Below are positions 7,703-17,814 of a DNA stretch of 64,000 nt, piece by piece. Below the pieces are notes generated by a model. The model searched no databases and was not told the DNA's origin. It saw only the letters and a list, made by a program, of their open reading frames with translations. The position numbers were made by a program, and so were the translations under genes. The DNA lies in contig NZ_CP027557.1 in NCBI RefSeq assembly GCF_014854695.1, forward strand, positions 3,844,001-3,908,000. Direction: 5' to 3'. The stretch comes from Rhodococcus rhodochrous (GTDB lineage: Bacteria > Actinomycetota > Actinomycetes > Mycobacteriales > Mycobacteriaceae). How positions within the stretch are numbered: position 1 is the stretch's first letter; each line of letters opens with the position of its first letter.

Positions 7703-9226
7703 TCACCCGACCCGGAGGGTGTGGACGGCCTGCTCGCACTCGCTGCGGATACGGGTCCATTCCTCCTCGAGGTACTGGCACCCCACCGAGACCTGAAGTC
7801 CCGGGAAGACCAGGACCGACCACCGCACCACCGAGTAGTCGTCGGGAACCTCGGTGTACGCCACGACCTTGCGGTCGGCGAAGGTCGTGTCGGTGTCGAG
7901 GTCGCGGATGACCGGTGCGCGTTCGGCGGCTCGTTCCGCCAACGCGGAGGCGACCGAGCGCTCGTCGGTCCCGTCTGGGAGATCGCGGTACACGACCAGG
8001 ATCCGGCGATCGGTTCCGCCGACCGGTATCAGTTCCGCGCGACCCGCGGGCACGGTCGCGGGGTCGCGGACGCGCCAGCCCTCCGGCAGGTCGAGGTGCA
8101 GCGGACCGGCGTCGATCCGCGTCGACGGGGAGGGACCGGTGTCGGCGGCCGACTCCGGCTCACGAGCGTCGGTCGGTGTCTCCTCTGCAGCAACGACTTC
8201 CGGTGGATCCGGAATCTCCGCGTCTCCGCCTTCTCCGGTGAGTAGCAGCCAAAGGAAGATCGCAGCGGCGAGCAGGAACGGAACCGCCGCCCCGGCGACG
8301 ACCAGGGTGCGCACCGTGCCGGCCCGCCCGGCACGAGGGGGATCCGGGCGTGCGCGCACCTCGCTCAACCACGGCAACGTCCTGTCGGGTACGTCGGTCG
8401 TCGGAGCGACGGCCGGGGCACTCGTGGTCGTTCCGGTTCCGGCCGGTGGCGTTGGAGGGCCGGTCACGGCGCCGAGCATCTCCGAGGCCGCGATGGGCAC
8501 CACCCGCCGGCCCGCACCCACGAGATCGGTTGCAAGGGCGAACGATTCGACACCGTACGGTTCGCCCGGACCGCCGGTCACCACCACGACTTCCGGCCCT
8601 GCCCCGCCACACACCGAGGTCAGCAGGACCTCGAGTCGCGTCGCGGCGTCCGGGGAGTGCACGGACAGACCCGGATCGCGCGCGAGGCGTTCGACGGTCG
8701 GCCCGTCAGGTCCAGGCGGAGCGATGCTCACGGCGGTGGCTCCCCCGGCCGCGAATTCGAGCACCGCGCACCGCTCGTGCGGCGCAGGATCGGCGGCGCG
8801 CGCGGCAGCCACGGCGACCGGGAGCAGGATCGTATCGCCCGCGACCTGCCGCACGGCGGTCCGGAAGAGATCGCGTCGCCGCTCGTTCCACCAGGTGGGG
8901 TGTATCGCGCACGCCACCCCGCCGGTGTCCGGTGCACCCACGGTCGCTGCGGCGTAGGAGACGAGCCCGCTCAGCAGTTCTCCGAGTTCGGTCTCCCCTC
9001 CGACCGCGGCCGCATCCACGAGTTCCGTGACATCCACGACATCCACGACGCCTGCGACGCCGGCCGGCTCCGACTGTTCCTCCGCTGCCGCTCCGTAGAC
9101 CCGCCGGTCGCCGAGTTCCGCTGCGAGAGCGGGCACGCTGCGCGTGGTTCCGGGCCACCCGATGTGGACGGACCCGGGTGTCAGCGTGAACGCGACCGCG
9201 ACGACCGTCTCGTCCCCGATCGCCAT
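7703..9226 (-). CDS. Type VII secretion-associated protein, Rv3446c family
   Basis: 507 residues. The N-terminal part (to about residue 290) has an actin/Hsp70-like flavour (AVAFTLTPGSVHIGW, VVVVTGGPGEPYG). A single hydrophobic helix, VPFLLAAAIFLWLLL, lies at about residues 312-327. An extracytoplasmic C-terminal domain of about 150 residues follows, matching the Rv3446c family C-terminal domain (GPLHLDLPEGWRV). The stop of eccC overlaps the ATG (TGATG); a GTG one codon earlier is possible but too close to GGAGG. It sits between eccC and the esx pair as in M. tuberculosis. Its role in ESX-4 is not established. Confidence 0.85.
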   Translation of the reverse strand: MAIGDETVVAVAFTLTPGSVHIGWPGTTRSVPALAAELGDRRVYGAAAEEQSEPAGVAGVVDVVDVTELVDAAAVGGETELGELLSGLVSYAAATVGAPDTGGVACAIHPTWWNERRRDLFRTAVRQVAGDTILLPVAVAAARAADPAPHERCAVLEFAAGGATAVSIAPPGPDGPTVERLARDPGLSVHSPDAATRLEVLLTSVCGGAGPEVVVVTGGPGEPYGVESFALATDLVGAGRRVVPIAASEMLGAVTGPPTPPAGTGTTTSAPAVAPTTDVPDRTLPWLSEVRARPDPPRAGRAGTVRTLVVAGAAVPFLLAAAIFLWLLLTGEGGDAEIPDPPEVVAAEETPTDAREPESAADTGPSPSTRIDAGPLHLDLPEGWRVRDPATVPAGRAELIPVGGTDRRILVVYRDLPDGTDERSVASALAERAAERAPVIRDLDTDTTFADRKVVAYTEVPDDYSVVRWSVLVFPGLQVSVGCQYLEEEWTRIRSECEQAVHTLRVG

Positions 9227-12200
9227 CACACCTCCGGCGCCCAGGCGGTCTGGACGAGCGCCGTGCCGTCGCGTCGTACGAGCGTGCCGCGGCCCGGCGG
9301 CATCGGCGACGGACGGACCGCGCCGACGAGCGCTCCCTCGTCGCGGCTACCGCTCATGATCAGACCCGGAGTCGACAACTCCCGCAGGCGTCCGAGGATC
9401 GGTTCGTACATCGCGCGTCCGGCACCACCCGAGCGACGCGCGACCACCAGGTGCAGACCGACGTCGCGTCCCTGCGGGAGATAGTCGACCAACGGCAGCA
9501 GCGGGTTCTGGCCCGAGGTGGCGACCATGTCGTAGTCGTCGATCACCACGAAGACTTCGGGTCCGGTCCACCACGATCGATCGCGCAGCTGTTGTTGCGT
9601 CGTGTCGGGGCCCGGCAACCGGCGCTCGAAGATTCCGGCGAGTTCGCGGACCATGGCCGCGAAGACCGTCGCCGACGGGGCATATCCCCCCAGATGGTCG
9701 CCGCCGACGACGCCGAGCAGCGTGCGGCGGTAGTCGCCGACGATGATCCTGGTCTGCGCACCGCTGCCGGCTTCGACCAGTCCGCGGCACAGCCCTCGCA
9801 GCAGATTGGTCTTGCCGCATTCCGAGTCGCCGAAGATCAACAGGTGCGGATGGTCGGTGAAATCCACCGATACGGGCGCGAGTTCGGATTCGTCGATGCC
9901 GATCGGGACGGAGAGCCGGGTCGCCGGGGACGCGTCGGCCGGTGGCGGCCACCCTGCGGGCAGAGCTGCGAGGAGGTCGGATCGGTCGATGCGTTCGGGC
10001 AGCATGCGCACCGGCGGCGCCGAACGCCCCGGCGTGGCAGCACGGACGGCCTCGACCGCCGCCGCGACCCCGACCGCGAGATCGGCCGGATCGGAGCTTC
10101 CGTCCACCCGGGGCAGCGCCCCCAGGATGTGCAGGCCGTCGCGGTCGATACCGCGTCCCGGCCGCCCTTCCGGCACCATCGCCGCTCTCTTTCGGCCGTA
10201 CTCGGAGTCGGACGGGTCGCCGAGGCGGAGTTCGAGCCGTGTACCCAGCAGGTCGCGCATGGCGGGCCTCACGTCACCCCAACGCGGGGCGCTGAGCACC
10301 ACGTGGATGCCGTAGGACAGGCCCTGAGCGGCCAGGATCCCGATCGTCTGTTCCAGCGCCTCGAAGTCCTGCCGGATGCTGGGCCAGCCGTCGACGACGA
10401 GGAAGACGTCGCCGAACGGATCGTCGGTGGCCGGTGCGACCGCGTCGGCGCGCATCCGCCGCAGCTGGGCCATGGACTCGATACCGTTCTCGGCGAAGGA
10501 CCGTTCGCGACGACGCAGCAGCGACATCATCTCCGCGACCGTGCGGCGCACCCGGTCGGTGTCGTGCCGCCCCGCGACGGAACCGACGTGCGGCAGGCCG
10601 GCCAGACCGGACAACGTGCCACCACCGAAATCGAGACCGTAGAACTGCACCTGTTCGGCGGTGTGCGTGAGGGCCATCGACAGGACGAGGCTGCGCAGCA
10701 GTGTGGACTTTCCGGACTGCGGGCCGCCGACCACCACGACATTGCCGGCCGACCCGGACAGATCGACCACCAGCGGGTCGCGGCGTTGCTCGAACGGCCG
10801 GTCGACGACACCGACGACGGTGCGCAGGACTGCGTGACGCGGCACGTCGCCGGTGAGCACCGACCTGGGCAACAGCATGTCGAGCGACGGGGAGTCGTCG
10901 AGCGGAGGAAGCCACACCTCGTGCGCCGGTGTTCCGTGCCCCCGGATCCGGTCGACGACCACCTCGAGCACGCTCCGACCGTCGCCCGCGGGAAGAACCG
11001 GGAGCGGCTCCGTGACCGGGGCGGGCGGACCGGCGTCGACCGGCACCGCCCGCGCGGTGAAGAGCCGGGGCCGGGACGTGCCGGCCGGCACCGCCGATCG
11101 GGTGCGCCGGGTGGGGCGGCCGGGCTCGTACGGTCCCGAGACGTACGCCGCGGAGAAACGCTGGATGTCGGCGGAATCGGTCCGCAGATATCCGGCGCCG
11201 GGTGTCGACGGCAGATGGTAGGCGTCGGGAACACCGAGGACGCTCCGCGATTCGTTGGCGGAGAAGGTCTTCAGGCCGATGCGGTACGACAGGTGGCTGT
11301 CGAGACCGCGGAGACGCCCCTCGTCGAGTCGTTGGCTGGCGAGCAGCAGGTGCATGTGCAGCGACCGGCCCAGACGTCCGATCGCCGCGAAGAGGTCGGC
11401 GAATTCGGGCTGTTGAGAGAGCAGTTCGGAGAACTCGTCGACCACGATGAACAGCGCGGGCAGCGGGTCGAGCGGTGCACCTGCAGCCCTGGCCTTCTCG
11501 TAGTCGCCGACGTTGGCGAAATTGCCTGCGGTCCGGAGTAGTTCCTGACGGCGGTTCATCTCGCCTTCGAGGGCGTCCTTCATGCGGTCGACCATCGCGA
11601 TCTCGTCGGCGAGGTTGGTGATCACCGCCGCGACGTGCGAGATCCGGTCCAGACCGAGGAAGGTCGCGCCGCCCTTGAAGTCCACGAGGACCAGGTTGAG
11701 CGCCTCCGGTGGGTGCGTCGCCACGAGACCGAGGACCAGCGTCCGCAGGAATTCGCTCTTTCCCGAACCGGTTGCGCCGATGCACAATCCGTGCGGTCCC
11801 ATCCCGTTCTCGGCGGCCTCCTTGAGGTCGAGTTCGACGGGCGCACCGTCGATGCCGACACCGATCGGTACCCGCAGGCGGTCTCGTCCGCGGCGCGGCG
11901 CCCATGCCTGCGCGGGGTCGAAGCGGGCCACGTCCCCGAGTCCCAGGAGCTCCTGCCAGTTCGACGGCCGGTCGTCGCCGGCGCTCTCGTCCATCGCCCC
12001 GCTCGTCACCCGGTACGGCGCGAGGAGTCTGGCCAGCGTCTGTGTCTGCGGAGTCCCGATGCCGTCGGCATCGGCGAAGATGTCGACATCGGTGCCGGTG
12101 GCGACCCCGACCCGTCCGTCCTCGACCACCAGGCGCAGGCCGCGCGTCGCGCTGAGCCGCGTGGCGTAACCGGAGAGGTCGAGCACGGTCATCGCGTCGA

Positions 12201-13209
12201 GACCGTCGTCGAGCACCCCCGAACCCGATCCCGTGACCCCGCCGTCGACGACCACGACGAGATGCACGGCCCCCTCGGTGGCCGGGGCGTTCCGGACGAA
12301 TCTGCTGCGACCGGCGAGGACCGCCGCGAGATCGGTCTCGAGTTCGAACAGCGAACCGAACACCGTGCGTGCACTGCCCGCACCGTCGCGCAGGACGGGG
12401 TTCTGTGCGTGCGGCAGCCACTTGATCCATTCCCATTCCGCGGCGGTGTCGGGCCCGCACACGACGGCGACCTGCAGCGTGTCGGGACCGTGGAAGGTGC
12501 ACGCCTGCGCGAGCATCGCCCGCGCGAGCGAGCGCGCCGCGCCGCGATCGCCCTCGATGCCGATCGCGGCGAAACCCCGCAGCGACACGGCCGTGGGCAG
12601 CGCCTGCACCACCGAGTGCGCACGCACGAACCTGCGCAGCGAGAGGGCGGCGACGGGTTCGAGATCCTCGACCGGTCCGGTGTCCGGAGGCACGAGCCGG
12701 GTCGCGAGTCGCTGCCCGCCGCGCCCCACCCTGAGGTGGCCGAAGTCGGGATCGGTGCTGCGTCGCTCCCACATCCGGACGGTGCCGGCGAGGGTCCACA
12801 GCAGGGCCGGGTCGGGATGCGACCATTCGAGCGCCCGACGTTGTTCGTGCGCCGTCTCGGTGACCTCGCGCCGGAGCTGGTCGAGATAGCGCAGATAGTC
12901 CTTGCGGTCCTCGTTCGCCTCGGCGGTCTTCGTTCCCCCGCTGCGACCACTGTTGGCGAGCATGCCCACCAGGGACACGACCATCATGAGGGGGAAGATC
13001 ATCGCCATGGGGCTGCGTGCGGCGCCGGTGGTGAACATCAGCGCGACCATCCCGATCATCGCCGCGACCATCACGAGCGGGAGCAGTCTGGTCACCAGAT
13101 TGCCGGGCGTGGCCCGGGGGATGTCCGGTGGCGGTTGGACACTCACCTCGCCGCTGGGAACGCGCGGTGCCTCCCGCCGTGCTCTGCGCACGAAACGCAC
13201 GGTACTCAC
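9226..13209 (-). CDS. eccC: ESX-4 core ATPase EccC (fused, three ATPase domains)
   Basis: 1327 residues. Two membrane helices at about 39-62 and 68-88 are followed by three FtsK/SpoIIIE ATPase domains. Walker A motifs are GATGSGKS (about 480), GGPQSGKS (about 828) and GDSECGKT (about 1127). Domain 1 has a full Walker B (LVLVDFKGG, LFIVVDEFSE). EccC is the motor that recognises and drives ESX substrates. It is one polypeptide, as in ESX-4, not split into Ca and Cb. The GTG at 13207-13209 follows a GGGGGG tract; longer upstream readings are arginine-rich noise running into eccD's promoter region. It is divergent from eccD. Confidence 0.96.
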   Translation of the reverse strand: MSTVRFVRRARREAPRVPSGEVSVQPPPDIPRATPGNLVTRLLPLVMVAAMIGMVALMFTTGAARSPMAMIFPLMMVVSLVGMLANSGRSGGTKTAEANEDRKDYLRYLDQLRREVTETAHEQRRALEWSHPDPALLWTLAGTVRMWERRSTDPDFGHLRVGRGGQRLATRLVPPDTGPVEDLEPVAALSLRRFVRAHSVVQALPTAVSLRGFAAIGIEGDRGAARSLARAMLAQACTFHGPDTLQVAVVCGPDTAAEWEWIKWLPHAQNPVLRDGAGSARTVFGSLFELETDLAAVLAGRSRFVRNAPATEGAVHLVVVVDGGVTGSGSGVLDDGLDAMTVLDLSGYATRLSATRGLRLVVEDGRVGVATGTDVDIFADADGIGTPQTQTLARLLAPYRVTSGAMDESAGDDRPSNWQELLGLGDVARFDPAQAWAPRRGRDRLRVPIGVGIDGAPVELDLKEAAENGMGPHGLCIGATGSGKSEFLRTLVLGLVATHPPEALNLVLVDFKGGATFLGLDRISHVAAVITNLADEIAMVDRMKDALEGEMNRRQELLRTAGNFANVGDYEKARAAGAPLDPLPALFIVVDEFSELLSQQPEFADLFAAIGRLGRSLHMHLLLASQRLDEGRLRGLDSHLSYRIGLKTFSANESRSVLGVPDAYHLPSTPGAGYLRTDSADIQRFSAAYVSGPYEPGRPTRRTRSAVPAGTSRPRLFTARAVPVDAGPPAPVTEPLPVLPAGDGRSVLEVVVDRIRGHGTPAHEVWLPPLDDSPSLDMLLPRSVLTGDVPRHAVLRTVVGVVDRPFEQRRDPLVVDLSGSAGNVVVVGGPQSGKSTLLRSLVLSMALTHTAEQVQFYGLDFGGGTLSGLAGLPHVGSVAGRHDTDRVRRTVAEMMSLLRRRERSFAENGIESMAQLRRMRADAVAPATDDPFGDVFLVVDGWPSIRQDFEALEQTIGILAAQGLSYGIHVVLSAPRWGDVRPAMRDLLGTRLELRLGDPSDSEYGRKRAAMVPEGRPGRGIDRDGLHILGALPRVDGSSDPADLAVGVAAAVEAVRAATPGRSAPPVRMLPERIDRSDLLAALPAGWPPPADASPATRLSVPIGIDESELAPVSVDFTDHPHLLIFGDSECGKTNLLRGLCRGLVEAGSGAQTRIIVGDYRRTLLGVVGGDHLGGYAPSATVFAAMVRELAGIFERRLPGPDTTQQQLRDRSWWTGPEVFVVIDDYDMVATSGQNPLLPLVDYLPQGRDVGLHLVVARRSGGAGRAMYEPILGRLRELSTPGLIMSGSRDEGALVGAVRPSPMPPGRGTLVRRDGTALVQTAWAPEV

Positions 13210-13404
13210 GTTCGTCACCCCCCGGAACGCCGTCGGCCGCCCCCTACGGCCCCACGGTCGTGGAAGACTAACCCATGGCGGCGACCTTCCGTGCTCCTGC
13301 TCGCCCGTCGGTCCCTCGACGGACAACTCGGGCACGACACCGGTCGGGACGATGTCGTATGGTCTGCGTCGTTCGGACTGCAGTGACGGGGGGAACCGAG
13401 GCCG
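13210..13404. promoter_or_regulatory. Divergent eccC/eccD promoter region
   Basis: 195 bp separate the two divergent ESX-4 arms. On the plus strand TATGGT at 13357-13362 is a plausible -10 box for eccD. On the minus strand TAGTCT near 13267-13272 may serve eccC. Neither has a convincing -35 box, which could mean control by an activator or an alternative sigma factor. No operator-like palindrome stood out. Confidence 0.35.
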
Positions 13405-14856
13405 ATGACATCTGTGCGTGCGCGATCCGAGACCCCGGGGCAGGTGGGCGCCCCGGATCTGTGCCGGATCACCGTGCTCGCCCGCCACACCGAGGTCGAT
13501 CTCGCGCTGCCCCTCGACGTTCCGGTGGCGCTGCTGCTCCCGGGGATCGTGGATCTCGTCGCCGGCCACCGGCCCGACAACGACTTCGACGCGACACCCG
13601 AACGCTCGGAACCCGACGGCTGGGCACTCGCCCGGATCGGTCGGGCCCCGCTGTCCGGTGTGCTGAGTCTCGACGAGCACGGCGTCCGCGACGGGGAGAT
13701 CCTCGTCCTGGAGGATGCCGGATCCCCCGCTCCTCCACCGTTGTTCGACGACGTCATGTACAGCGTCGCGGCCTCGGACCGGACCACGACGCCGTGGGGT
13801 GCGGGCCCGTCGGGTCTCATCGCGGCCGTCCTGGGTCCGGTCGCCCTCGCCGCGGGCTGCGTACCGTTGCTGTTCCTGCCCGACGGCGCGAGCCGTCTCA
13901 CCCTCGGAGCCGTGTGCGCCGCACTGCCTCTCCTGGTGCTGCTCGCCGCAGGCATCCTCGCCCGGCTCCACGACGATCGACGGACCGCGACCGCGCTGCT
14001 GTGGTGCACCTTCCCGCTCGCAGCGACGGCCGGTGCGCTGCTCGTTCCCGGCGAATCGCCGGCGCCGCGTCTCGTCCTCGCCGCGGCACTGACCGGTGCG
14101 GTCGCAGTGCTCGCCGTACGTGTCACCCGCATCGGCCTCGCACCGTGCACGGCGGTCGCCGCGACCGCCGCGGGTGTCGTCGTGACGGCCACCCTCGCAT
14201 CGACCACCGATCTCGATGCGCGCGCCCTCGGAGCCGGAACGGTGGTGGTGGCGTTGCTGGTCGCCGGCACGGCACCGCGCCTCGCGGCGATGCTCGCGAA
14301 ACTTCCCATCCCTCCTGTCCTCGCTCCGGGCGCTCCGCTCGAACCGGAGACCACCGAGAGCAACGTGTCCGGGTTGCCGTCACCGGCGGAGCTCGAGCAC
14401 CGCGCGGACCGGGCGCGCAGCGCGCTCACCGGGATCGTCCACGCCGTCGTCCTACTCACGGCGGGCGGAGCGTGGTGCGCCGCATTCCCGTGGGACGGAG
14501 AGGTGTCCGTCCCCGCGGTAGCACTGGCCGTGGCGTCGGCCGTGGTCCTGGTCTTCCGAGGCCGCACCTACACCGCGACTGCGCAGGCGGCTCCCCTCGT
14601 GGCGGGTGGCGCGGTACTGCTGCTCGGGCTGCTCGTCGGTGCGGCAGCGAGCCGAGCGTTGCCGCCGTGGGCGGTGTTCGCATCGGCTACGGGTCTCGCA
14701 TGCGCCGGTTTCCTCTTCGGGGTGGTCGCGCCGCGACGGACGTTCACTCCGGTGCAACGCCGGATCGCCGAGATCGCCGAGTACGCGACCATCGCCACCG
14801 TCGTGCCGTTGGCCTGCTGGGTCGCCGGTGTGTACGCAGCGATCCGCGGACTGTGA
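13405..14856 (+). CDS. eccD: ESX-4 membrane channel component EccD
   Basis: 483 residues. The N-terminal 110 residues form the soluble ubiquitin-like domain of EccD (DLCRITVLARHTEVDLALPL onward). The rest is hydrophobic, with about eleven membrane helices starting at GLIAAVLGPVALAAG. EccD dimers line the inner-membrane complex of the ESX secretion machine. The ATG at 13405 is preceded by GGGGGAACCGAG. Its stop overlaps the mycP start by 4 nt, indicating coupled translation. Confidence 0.95.
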   Translation: MTSVRARSETPGQVGAPDLCRITVLARHTEVDLALPLDVPVALLLPGIVDLVAGHRPDNDFDATPERSEPDGWALARIGRAPLSGVLSLDEHGVRDGEILVLEDAGSPAPPPLFDDVMYSVAASDRTTTPWGAGPSGLIAAVLGPVALAAGCVPLLFLPDGASRLTLGAVCAALPLLVLLAAGILARLHDDRRTATALLWCTFPLAATAGALLVPGESPAPRLVLAAALTGAVAVLAVRVTRIGLAPCTAVAATAAGVVVTATLASTTDLDARALGAGTVVVALLVAGTAPRLAAMLAKLPIPPVLAPGAPLEPETTESNVSGLPSPAELEHRADRARSALTGIVHAVVLLTAGGAWCAAFPWDGEVSVPAVALAVASAVVLVFRGRTYTATAQAAPLVAGGAVLLLGLLVGAAASRALPPWAVFASATGLACAGFLFGVVAPRRTFTPVQRRIAEIAEYATIATVVPLACWVAGVYAAIRGL

Positions 14857-16220
14857 CGGTGCGGCTGTCAGGTCGGTTCGCGGTCCTGGTCCTCACTGCC
14901 CTGGTAGCGACCGCCACTCCGGGTCTCGCGACCGCCGCGCCCCCGGTACCCGATCCGGCGCAACTACCCGTCGGCGCGACGCCTGCGCCTCCCGAGGCCA
15001 CCGAGATGCGGGTGCTGTGCGCAGAACTGCCGGATGCTCCCGACGGACCGCAGACCCCTCGGGCACAACGCATCCTCGACTTCGCGTCCGTGTGGCCGAT
15101 CACCCGGGGAGCCGGGCAGGTGGTCGCTGTCATCGACACCGGGGTCCATCCGCATCCGCGGTTGCCGGCCCCGATGCCGGGTGGCGACTACGTGTCCACG
15201 GGCGACGGCACCGAGGACTGCGACGCGCACGGCACCCTCGTCGCCGGGCTGATCGCAGCGCGGCCGACACCCGGATCGGGTTTCGCCGGTGGCGCACCCG
15301 ACGTGGGGATCATCGCCATCCGCCAGTCGAGCGGCCATTTCTCCGACCGCTCCCGATCGGACGACGATGCCGCGCGCAACGCCTCCGGATACGGCGACGT
15401 ACGGACCCTCGCAGCGGCCGTCCGACATGCGGTGGACCTCGGCGCCACCGTCGTCAACATCTCCGAGGTCGCCTGCCGGACGGTCGCAGAGGGCCTCGTC
15501 GACGGTCCGCTGGGAGCGGCGGTGCAGTACGCGACGGATGTGCACGACGCGGTCGTCGTCGCGGCGGCCGGCAACACCGACACCTGCCGCGAAGGCAATC
15601 CGCGCTCGGCGGATCCGGCCGATCCCGGTGCGGATCCGTGGGATTCGGTCGTCACCCTGGCATCACCGGCCTGGTACGACGAGTACGTCCTCACCGTCGG
15701 TGCGGTGGAGGACGACGGCACACCGGCGGAGTACAGCTTGCCCGGGCCATGGGTCGACGTCGCCGCTCCCGGGAGCGGGCTCGTCTCGCTCAATCCCGGC
15801 ACCGATGGTCTGGCCGACCTGATCCCCGGCCCCCAGGGCGGCAGACCGGTGTCCGGGACGAGTTTCGCGGCGCCGCTCGTCGCGGCGACGGTCGCGCTGG
15901 TGCGCTCGCGGCACCCGCAGTTGTCCGCCCGGGAGGTGATGACGCGCATCGAGAACACCGCCCACTCCCCCGCGGAAGGATGGAATCCGCAGGTGGGGCA
16001 CGGTGTCGTCGACCCGCTCGCCGCCGTCACCGCTCCGCTGCCGGCCGAGCGCGCGGAGCCGGTGCCGGCGGTTGCCGTCGCCGAGCCGACTCCTCCCCCG
16101 GTACCGGATCACCGGCCGCGCACCATCGCGCTGATCTCGGCTGCAGCCGTGATCGCCGCGACCGTCCTCGTTCTCGTCCTCACTGCACCGGCACGACGAC
16201 TCGCCCGATCACGCACCTGA
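14853..16220 (+). CDS. mycP: ESX-4 mycosin, membrane-anchored subtilisin-like protease
   Basis: 455 residues. A signal peptide (VLVLTALVATATPGLATA) is followed by an S8 protease domain. The triad is Asp95 (VIDTGVH), His126 (DAHGTLVAG) and Ser337 (SGTSFAAPL), with oxyanion Asn241 (AAAGNTDT). A proline-rich stalk leads to one C-terminal membrane helix (IALISAAAVIAATVLVLVL). Mycosins cap the periplasmic side of the ESX complex and are needed for its stability. The GTG at 14853 overlaps the eccD stop (GTGA). The gene ends one base before the convergent eccB stop. Confidence 0.96.
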   Translation: MTVRLSGRFAVLVLTALVATATPGLATAAPPVPDPAQLPVGATPAPPEATEMRVLCAELPDAPDGPQTPRAQRILDFASVWPITRGAGQVVAVIDTGVHPHPRLPAPMPGGDYVSTGDGTEDCDAHGTLVAGLIAARPTPGSGFAGGAPDVGIIAIRQSSGHFSDRSRSDDDAARNASGYGDVRTLAAAVRHAVDLGATVVNISEVACRTVAEGLVDGPLGAAVQYATDVHDAVVVAAAGNTDTCREGNPRSADPADPGADPWDSVVTLASPAWYDEYVLTVGAVEDDGTPAEYSLPGPWVDVAAPGSGLVSLNPGTDGLADLIPGPQGGRPVSGTSFAAPLVAATVALVRSRHPQLSAREVMTRIENTAHSPAEGWNPQVGHGVVDPLAAVTAPLPAERAEPVPAVAVAEPTPPPVPDHRPRTIALISAAAVIAATVLVLVLTAPARRLARSRT

Positions 16221-16221
16221 A

Positions 16222-17676
16222 TCAGTTGCCCGCCCGGACGGGGACCGCCCCTGGGTCCGCGGCGACACCGTCGTGTGCGAGGAGTGCCTGTTCCCGGCCG
16301 AGCACGGGTCCCGGCGCGAGCAACTGCAGGATCGGCCACGGGACCCGGACGGGTGGATCCGTGAAGCCGAGCGCCGCAGCGGCGTCCGCATCGATGATGC
16401 CGTACCGCACACCGGTGTCGGCGACGTAGAACAACGAACCGAGACGGCCGGTGTCCGAGGTCAGCGAGGTGGTCTGCACGTATCTGCCGCGGCCCGGCGG
16501 AATGTGGATCGCGTCGACCTGCGGTCCGGCACCGTCGGCCTGGGCCGGGGCCACGGGCACCGCGTCCTTACCGGTGGGCAGGGCCGTCCCCGCGGACAAC
16601 CGCAGAGCCGAGCGGTGCCGGTCGGCCTCGCCCGTGCCCGGCTGCCAGGTCGAGCACGCCACCGGTCTCTCCCCCGGATCGACGATCCGCGGGACGACCT
16701 CGGGAAAGGTGTCGACCGGCAGTTCGTGCACGACCGGCGCGGCCGCGAGGACGTCGGGCGGAACCACCGGAATCTCCGGTGCTCCTTGCGAATCCGAGAA
16801 GTGGATGAGATGCGCGGTGGCCCGCGAGACCTCCTGCACACCGTTCTCGAGCACCACGTGGAAACTCTGACCGTCCGGTTCGGACACCGCGACGACCGAC
16901 CCGACTCGCACACCCGGAATCGACACGCCCGGGACACCTCCGGCGCCGGTGATGACGGGTGCCGTCAGTTTCGGCGACTCCGGCACGGCGGCGAGCAGTC
17001 CGGGGCTCGCGGGGCGCGCACGGGAGACGTCGATGCCCAGCAGGCGCACGAGCGACCGGTCGTTCGGGTCGATCTCGGCGCGCCTGCCCTCGTAGAGCAG
17101 GTGGTATCTGCCGTCCGCGGTCACGAGGAGCGCTTCGTCGCCGGCGAGTACCGAGCCTGCCCGGTGGTCGGGTGTGCCGGCGAGCACGGCGGTGGTCGAG
17201 GACTGCAGACCGTTCGGGTCGGCGACGTCGCACACCGTCCACGGCACCTCCTCTGCATCGTGGACCAGGGAGGATGGCGCACCCGGGATCCCCACCAGCG
17301 GTCCGCGTGGTCGTGTCGTCAGTTCCTCGTCGGCCACGACCGCCGGTTCGGCGGGCGATCCGAGGATCAGCCGCGCCGACGCGAGATTCAGGACGGGATG
17401 GAAGGTCGTGTCGATCGCGACGTAGAGCGCACCGGAGTCGCGTCCGACGACGACGGAAGCATCACCGATCCGGTCCTGGGGGCGGAACAGGGCAAGGGCG
17501 GCACAGCCTCCCAGCACGACACACGCGACGACGATTCCGACGACGAACGCCCGGAACTGGGAACGCATGGGATCGTGGATCATTCGTACGTCGCCCCGCA
17601 CCAACGCATGATCCATGCGTCGTACCAGGAAACGGTATCCACTGACCTGCCATCGCGTGGTCGGTTGCGCTGCCAT
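16222..17676 (-). CDS. eccB: ESX-4 membrane protein EccB
   Basis: 484 residues. It starts MAAQPTTRWQVSGYRFLVRR, the usual EccB N-terminus. One membrane helix (about 43-64, FVVGIVVACVVLGGCAALAL) precedes a large extracytoplasmic domain with four repeat units and a VRYGIIDADAAAALGF block near the end. EccB is the periplasmic core of the ESX complex. The ATG at 17674-17676 follows GGGGGGAGA; a longer reading exists but lacks family resemblance. It is divergent from eccE and convergent with mycP. Confidence 0.95.
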   Translation of the reverse strand: MAAQPTTRWQVSGYRFLVRRMDHALVRGDVRMIHDPMRSQFRAFVVGIVVACVVLGGCAALALFRPQDRIGDASVVVGRDSGALYVAIDTTFHPVLNLASARLILGSPAEPAVVADEELTTRPRGPLVGIPGAPSSLVHDAEEVPWTVCDVADPNGLQSSTTAVLAGTPDHRAGSVLAGDEALLVTADGRYHLLYEGRRAEIDPNDRSLVRLLGIDVSRARPASPGLLAAVPESPKLTAPVITGAGGVPGVSIPGVRVGSVVAVSEPDGQSFHVVLENGVQEVSRATAHLIHFSDSQGAPEIPVVPPDVLAAAPVVHELPVDTFPEVVPRIVDPGERPVACSTWQPGTGEADRHRSALRLSAGTALPTGKDAVPVAPAQADGAGPQVDAIHIPPGRGRYVQTTSLTSDTGRLGSLFYVADTGVRYGIIDADAAAALGFTDPPVRVPWPILQLLAPGPVLGREQALLAHDGVAADPGAVPVRAGN

Positions 17677-17814
17677 CGATCTCCCCCCGTACGGCACGCT
17701 CTCTGGCGCAACACAGTACAGTTCTGTCGGGCGCTCACCACAGGCGCTCCGCGCGGTCAGGGGGAAGGTCGGCACCGCGCCGGAATCATTGCCGGCCGTC
17801 GTTCGGGGGGATCG
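17677..17814. promoter_or_regulatory. Divergent eccB/eccE control region
   Basis: 138 bp. TACAGT at about 17716 on the plus strand could be a -10 box for eccE. Both genes have G-rich Shine-Dalgarno sequences (GGGGGG). No strong -35 box or palindrome was found. Confidence 0.3.

Noticed and set aside
13210-13971. N-terminal extension of EccC by 254 residues
   Set aside because: It overlaps the eccD gene and its promoter on the other strand, is low-complexity, and EccC normally starts just before its two membrane helices.
16273-17814. Upstream extension of eccE opposite eccB
   Set aside because: The frame is open only because of GC bias; the ATG at 17815 has a strong G-rich ribosome binding site and the family N-terminus follows.
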